NCBI RefSeq assembly: GCF_013337765.1
Contig: NZ_VBSB01000035.1
Location: forward strand, 62,001-126,000
DNA: 64,000 nucleotides
Direction of reading: 5' to 3'
Source of the DNA: Mycolicibacterium sphagni
GTDB taxonomy: Bacteria > Actinomycetota > Actinomycetes > Mycobacteriales > Mycobacteriaceae
A model generated the notes under the pieces. The model ran no database searches and was not told the DNA's origin. It worked only from the letters and a program-made list of their open reading frames with translations. Positions 59,185-64,000 of the stretch are shown here, in pieces. Both the position numbers and the translations under genes were made by a program. The stretch's first letter is position 1, and each line of letters begins with the position of its first letter.

Positions 59185-62100
59185 ATGACGGTTGACCCCA
59201 GAACTACCGAGTCGATAGGCGAGGCCTACCTCGCCACCTATCGCGGCCCACACGGCGGGGCTCCCGACCCGGACGCCACCGACACCGGTCCGCTCGTGAC
59301 AGCGGCCGCCGCACGGGCTGTTCCGCCGGGCCTGATCGCCGCGCAGGAGCGGCTGGCCCGCAGCCGGGTGGTCGGGCAGACCCTCGTCGCGATCTATCCC
59401 AGCGACGATCCCGGCGGCTTCGGACCCGCGCTGCAGATCGTCACCGACCAGGCCACCATGCTGCTGGACTCCGTCACGGTGCTGCTGCACCGGCTCGGCG
59501 TCGCCTACATCGCGTTGATGAATCCGGTCTTCCGGGTGCGGCGCAGCGCAAGCGGCGAACTGCTCGATGTGCGGCCGTTGACCGACGACGAGGACGGCTT
59601 CGAAGAGTCCTGGATTCACGTGCAGTTGTCGCCGTCGGTCGACCGCAAGGCGCTGGCCGAGGCCGAACAGATGCTGCCGATGGTGGTGGCCGACGCCCGG
59701 CAGGTGGCGCTGGATTCGGTCGCGCTGAGCGCCGCGCTGCACAACCTGGCCCGCGACCTCGATGAGGACTCGGGAACCCGGTTCGCCGGTCCTGACCGCG
59801 AGGACGTTGCCGACCTCCTGCGCTGGCTCTCGGTGGGCAACTTCGTGCTGTTGGGCTGCCAGGACTGCATCGTCGGCGACGGGACGGCCACCGTCGTGGA
59901 GTCCAGCCGTCTCGGGGTGGCGCGGTTGCGCACCGAGGTGCTGCCGGAGCTCACCCACCCGGGCGACCTGTTGGTGCTCGCTCAGGCCACGATGCCCAGC
60001 TTCCTGCGCTACGGCGCGTACCCGTACATCGTGGTGATCCGCGAGCATCGTTCGGACGGCTCCGATATCGAGCACCGGTTCGTCGGGCTGTTCACGGCGA
60101 CGGCGATGAGCGCCAATGTGCTTGACATCCCGCTGATCTCGCGTCGGGTCCGCGACGTGCTGACGCTGTCGCAGAACGACCCCAGCCACCCAGGTCAGCT
60201 GATGCTCGACATCGTTCAGACCATCCCGCGCTCCGAACTGTTCTCGTTGAGCGCCGAACAGCTGCTGGATATGGCGACCACCGTCGTCGACCTCGGCTCG
60301 CGCCGCCGCGCGCTGCTGTTCCTGCGTGCCGCCCAGCTCGGTCACTTCGTGTCCTGTCTGGTCTATCTGCCCCGCGACCGGTACACCACCGTGGTCCGGC
60401 TGGGCATGCAGGACATCCTGGTGCGCGAATTCGGCGGCCTGAGCATCGACTACACCGCACGGGTCAGTGAATCACCGTGGGCGGTCGTGCATTTCACGGT
60501 CCGTCTGCCGGACGGCTCCACTCGTGAGTCGATCGACGACAGCGAGGCCAACCGCACCCGCGTCCAGAGTCTGCTGACAGAGGCGCTGCGCACCTGGGGC
60601 GACCGCCTGATCGGCTCCGCGCGCGAGGGCAAGATCGACCTGGCGATTGCCGAACACTATGCGGATGCATTACCCGAGGAGTTCAAGCAGGCCGTCACCT
60701 CGACCGAGGCGATCACCGATATCGGCATCGTCGAAGAGCTGCAGGCGGATTCGGTCAAACTGCAATTCGAGCAGGGTGACGAACCCAACGAAGCCTTCCT
60801 GACGTGGTATCTGGGCGGATCGACGGCCTCGCTGAGTCACCTACTCCCGATGTTGCAGTGCATGGGTGTGCTGGTGCTCGAAGAGCGGCCCTTCACCGTC
60901 GTGCGCCCAGACGGGCTGACGGTGTGGATCTACCAGTTCAAGATCCGGCCCGATGCGTCCATGCCCGTCGCCAGCACGCAGGAGGAGCTGGACGCCAACG
61001 GGCAGCGGTTCGCCGACGCGGTCACCGCCATCTGGCAGGGCCGCGCTGAGATCGACCGGTTCAACGAACTGGTGTTGCGGGCCGGGCTGACCTGGCAGCA
61101 GGTGGCGGTGCTACGCGCCTACGCAAAGTACCTGCGGCAGGCAGCTTTTCCCTACAGCCAATCGCATATCGAGTCGGTGCTCAACGGAAACCCCAGAACC
61201 GCACGCTCACTGGTCAGCCTCTTCGAGGCGATGTTCGATCCGGACTCGGCCGGCAAGGGTCTCGACGCGCTGGCTGCCGCGGACGCCGTCGCCGCCGACA
61301 TCGATGCACTGATCAGCCTGGACACCGACCGGGTGCTGCGGGCGTTCGCCGCGATGATCCAGGCCACGCTGCGCACCAACTACTTCGTCACCAGCGAGGA
61401 CTCGGCACACGCCCAGAACGTCTTGTCGCTCAAGTTGAATCCCCAGCTCATCGACGAGTTGCCGCTGCCGAGACCAAAATTCGAGATCTTCGTGTACTCG
61501 CCGCGGGTCGAAGGCGTGCACCTGCGATTCGGTCACGTCGCACGCGGAGGGCTGCGCTGGTCGGATCGCCGCGAGGATTTCCGCACCGAGATCCTGGGCC
61601 TGGTCAAGGCGCAGGCCGTCAAGAACGCCGTCATCGTGCCCGTCGGCGCCAAGGGCGGTTTCGTCGTCAAGAAGCCGCCGGCGCCGCTCGGGGACGCCGC
61701 TGCCGACCGGGATGCGTTCCGCCTCGAAGGAATTGCGTGCTACCGGCTGTTCATCGCCGGCCTGCTCGATGTCACCGACAACGTCGACCGGGCCACCGGC
61801 GAGGTCGTCACCCCGCCCAGGGTGGTCCGTCGTGACGGTGACGACGCCTACCTCGTCGTCGCGGCCGACAAGGGCACCGCCACCTTCTCCGACATCGCCA
61901 ACGACGTCGCCCACTCCTACGGTTTCTGGCTCGGCGACGCATTCGCCTCCGGCGGCTCGGTGGGCTACGACCACAAGGCCATGGGCATCACCGCCAAGGG
62001 CGCCTGGGAGTCCGTCAAGCGGCACTTCCGGGAAATGGGGGTCGACACCCAGAGCGAGGACTTCACCGTCGCCGGCGTCGGCGACATGAGTGGCGACGTC

Positions 62101-63993
62101 TTCGGCAACGGCATGCTGCTGTCGCACCACATCCGGCTGATCGCGGCCTTCGACCACCGGCACATCTTCATCGACCCCAACCCGGTTGCGGAGCGGTCCT
62201 GGGCGGAACGCCGCCGGTTGTTCGACCTGCCGCGCTCGAGCTGGGAGGACTACGACCCCGCGCTGATCAGCGAGGGCGGCGGCGTGTTCAGTCGCCAGCA
62301 GAAGGCGATCCCGGTCAGCCCGCAGATGCGTGCGGCGCTCGGTCTGCAGGACGACGCCGACGAGATGACACCGCCCGCCCTGATGAAGGCGATCATGCAG
62401 GCCCCGGTGGACCTCTGGTTCAACGGCGGCATCGGCACCTACATCAAGGCCGAGTCGGAATCCGATGCTGAAGTCGGCGACCGCGCCAATGACACCGTGC
62501 GGGTGAACGGAAATCAGGTGCGGGCCAAGGTGATCGGCGAAGGCGGCAACCTCGGCGTGACATCGCTGGGCCGCATCGAGTTCGATCTATGCGGCGGGCG
62601 GATCAACACCGACGCCATGGACAACTCCGCCGGTGTCGACTGCTCCGATCACGAGGTCAACATCAAGATCCTGGTCGACTCGCTGGTCACCGCGGGCAAG
62701 GTCAGCGCTGGCGAGCGGACCGAGCTGCTGGCTTCGATGACCGACGAGGTCTCGGCGCTGGTGCTGACCGATAACGTCGACCAGAACGATCTGATGGGTA
62801 CCAGCCGGGCCAACGCGGCCGCGCTGCTCAACGTGCATGCTCGCCAGATCGCCGAGCTCGAGGAGCGGCGTGGGCTCAACCGTGAGCTCGAGGCGTTGCC
62901 GTCGAACAAGGAGATCCGCCGGCGTCAGGAAGTCGGAATCGGGCTGAGCTCACCGGAATTGGCGACCTTGATGGCGCATGTGAAGCTCGCGCTGAAGGAC
63001 GAGGTGCTGGCCAGCGACCTGCCGGATCAGGAAGTGTTCGCCGCCCGGCTGCCGCGGTACTTCCCGAGCCAGCTGCGCGACCACTTCACCACTGAGATCC
63101 GCTCCCATCAGCTGCGTCGCGAGATCATCACCACGATGCTGGTCAACAATGTCGTCGACATCGGCGGTATCTCGTTCGCCTACCGCGTCACCGAAGACAC
63201 CGGCGTGGGTTACGTCGACGCGGTGCGCACGTTCGTGGCCGCCGACGCGATCTTCGGAATCGGCCAGGTGTGGCAAGGCATCCTCGACGCGTCTCGCAAC
63301 AATGAGGTGCCGGTCAATGTTTCCGACCGGATGACGCTGGACCTGCGCCGCCTGCTGGACCGGGCGGCGCGGTGGCTGCTGAACTACCGACCGCAGCCGC
63401 TGGCGGTCGGCGCCGAAATCAACCGGTTCGCAGCGAAAGTCACCGAGCTGACGCCGCGGATGCCGGACTGGTTGCGTGGCGACGATAAGGCCATCGTCAC
63501 CAAGGAGGCCGGCGAGTTCGCCGCACACGGTGCTCGCGCGGATCTGGCGTACGCGGTGGCCAGCGGGCTGTACCAGTACAGCCTGCTGGACGTGATCGAC
63601 ATCGCCGACATCGTCGACCGCGATCCCGCGGAGGTTGCCGATACCCACTTCGCCCTGATGGACCACCTGAGCACCGACGGGCTGCTGACAGCGGTGTCGG
63701 GACTTCCGCGCGACGACCGCTGGCATTCGCTGGCCCGCTTGGCGATTCGCGACGACATCTACGGGTCGATTCGGGCGTTGTGTTTCGACGTGCTGGCAAT
63801 CGGCGAGCCGGAGGAGACGGGGGAGGAGAAGATCGCCGAGTGGGAGCACACCAATGGCTCACGGGTCGAACGGGCGCGCCGCACTCTGGCTGAGATCTAC
63901 GCCGACGACGAACGTGATCTGGCCACGTTGTCGGTGGCGGCACGCCAGATCCGCAGCATGACGAGGACGAGTGGAACAGGATCAAGTGGGTAA
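59185..63993 (+). CDS. gdh: Large NAD-specific glutamate dehydrogenase (GDH-180 class)
   Basis: 1602 residues, in the size class of the large GDH of mycobacteria (M. tuberculosis Rv2476c, about 1620). The N-terminal ACT-like and helical regions take up about 750 residues. The catalytic domain contains RFGHVARGGLRWSDRREDFRTE, VKNAVIVPVGAKGGFVVKK and GVGDMSGDVFGNGMLLS. It converts glutamate to 2-oxoglutarate with NAD and is a control point for nitrogen metabolism, regulated in mycobacteria by GarA. The stop at 63991-63993 is inside the window, so the gene is complete. The start is ATG 59185. Confidence 0.93.
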   Translation: MTVDPRTTESIGEAYLATYRGPHGGAPDPDATDTGPLVTAAAARAVPPGLIAAQERLARSRVVGQTLVAIYPSDDPGGFGPALQIVTDQATMLLDSVTVLLHRLGVAYIALMNPVFRVRRSASGELLDVRPLTDDEDGFEESWIHVQLSPSVDRKALAEAEQMLPMVVADARQVALDSVALSAALHNLARDLDEDSGTRFAGPDREDVADLLRWLSVGNFVLLGCQDCIVGDGTATVVESSRLGVARLRTEVLPELTHPGDLLVLAQATMPSFLRYGAYPYIVVIREHRSDGSDIEHRFVGLFTATAMSANVLDIPLISRRVRDVLTLSQNDPSHPGQLMLDIVQTIPRSELFSLSAEQLLDMATTVVDLGSRRRALLFLRAAQLGHFVSCLVYLPRDRYTTVVRLGMQDILVREFGGLSIDYTARVSESPWAVVHFTVRLPDGSTRESIDDSEANRTRVQSLLTEALRTWGDRLIGSAREGKIDLAIAEHYADALPEEFKQAVTSTEAITDIGIVEELQADSVKLQFEQGDEPNEAFLTWYLGGSTASLSHLLPMLQCMGVLVLEERPFTVVRPDGLTVWIYQFKIRPDASMPVASTQEELDANGQRFADAVTAIWQGRAEIDRFNELVLRAGLTWQQVAVLRAYAKYLRQAAFPYSQSHIESVLNGNPRTARSLVSLFEAMFDPDSAGKGLDALAAADAVAADIDALISLDTDRVLRAFAAMIQATLRTNYFVTSEDSAHAQNVLSLKLNPQLIDELPLPRPKFEIFVYSPRVEGVHLRFGHVARGGLRWSDRREDFRTEILGLVKAQAVKNAVIVPVGAKGGFVVKKPPAPLGDAAADRDAFRLEGIACYRLFIAGLLDVTDNVDRATGEVVTPPRVVRRDGDDAYLVVAADKGTATFSDIANDVAHSYGFWLGDAFASGGSVGYDHKAMGITAKGAWESVKRHFREMGVDTQSEDFTVAGVGDMSGDVFGNGMLLSHHIRLIAAFDHRHIFIDPNPVAERSWAERRRLFDLPRSSWEDYDPALISEGGGVFSRQQKAIPVSPQMRAALGLQDDADEMTPPALMKAIMQAPVDLWFNGGIGTYIKAESESDAEVGDRANDTVRVNGNQVRAKVIGEGGNLGVTSLGRIEFDLCGGRINTDAMDNSAGVDCSDHEVNIKILVDSLVTAGKVSAGERTELLASMTDEVSALVLTDNVDQNDLMGTSRANAAALLNVHARQIAELEERRGLNRELEALPSNKEIRRRQEVGIGLSSPELATLMAHVKLALKDEVLASDLPDQEVFAARLPRYFPSQLRDHFTTEIRSHQLRREIITTMLVNNVVDIGGISFAYRVTEDTGVGYVDAVRTFVAADAIFGIGQVWQGILDASRNNEVPVNVSDRMTLDLRRLLDRAARWLLNYRPQPLAVGAEINRFAAKVTELTPRMPDWLRGDDKAIVTKEAGEFAAHGARADLAYAVASGLYQYSLLDVIDIADIVDRDPAEVADTHFALMDHLSTDGLLTAVSGLPRDDRWHSLARLAIRDDIYGSIRALCFDVLAIGEPEETGEEKIAEWEHTNGSRVERARRTLAEIYADDERDLATLSVAARQIRSMTRTSGTGSSG

Positions 63994-64000
63994 GGGATTC

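Overview
The window looks like chromosomal DNA from a mycobacterium, most likely a fast-growing Mycolicibacterium-type species. Base composition is high-GC throughout, and GTG starts and ATGA/TGATG start-stop overlaps are common. Gene content and order match known mycobacterial neighbourhoods. The leucine-catabolic cluster resembles M. tuberculosis Rv2495c-Rv2502c plus Rv2506, the acyltransferase trio resembles Rv2482c-Rv2484c, and the ssb/ettA/gdh run resembles Rv2476c-Rv2478c. These assignments rest on recalled family knowledge and visible motifs. No database search was run.

Layout. 0-3.4 kb: tail of a membrane protein, an MmpS-like protein, an S9 peptidase and two tiny membrane proteins. 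3.4-13.4 kb: a TetR repressor (bkaR-like) divergent from accD1-accA1-fadE19-hydratase-citE-bkdA-bkdB-bkdC. Together these could take branched-chain 2-oxo acids, chiefly from leucine, to acetyl-CoA and acetoacetate. Two matching inverted repeats in the divergent promoter are candidate operators. 13.4-17.3 kb: a secreted DUF1214-type protein, palindromic intergenic repeats, an ArsR-SRPBCC fusion and a crotonase-fold protein.

17.4-22.4 kb: a tight four-gene ureide cluster. It encodes a biuret/triuret-hydrolase-like isochorismatase, FdrA, a YlbE/DUF1116 protein, and a carbamate kinase fused to the C-terminal domain of allophanate hydrolase. It reads as a route that recovers ATP from carbamoyl groups. 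22.4-26.6 kb: a GGDEF protein, a HAD phosphatase, a terpene-cyclase-fold protein and a P-loop kinase.

26.6-37.3 kb: a putative genomic island. An intact tRNA-Arg(UCU) gene lies at its right end and a 38-nt copy of that tRNA's 3' part (one mismatch) at its left end. Inside are a RelBE-like toxin-antitoxin pair and two divergent operons: an amidohydrolase with a TetR regulator, and a Rieske oxygenase with NTF2-like proteins, aldehyde dehydrogenase, F420-type LLM oxidoreductase, crotonase and SDR. No integrase was found.

37.4-43.7 kb: an HSL-type esterase, an atypical SDR, divergent paralogous small membrane proteins, and a large Orn/Lys/Arg decarboxylase (adi-like). 43.9-51.3 kb: a WS/DGAT-like acyltransferase, a HAD-acyltransferase, plsB2 and a CopD-CtaG membrane protein. 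51.3-54.9 kb: a TetR gene and a secreted beta-propeller protein that share the same palindromic operator. 54.9-56.7 kb: a small ESX (type VII) substrate cassette. 56.9-64 kb: ssbB-like, ettA and the large NAD-glutamate dehydrogenase.
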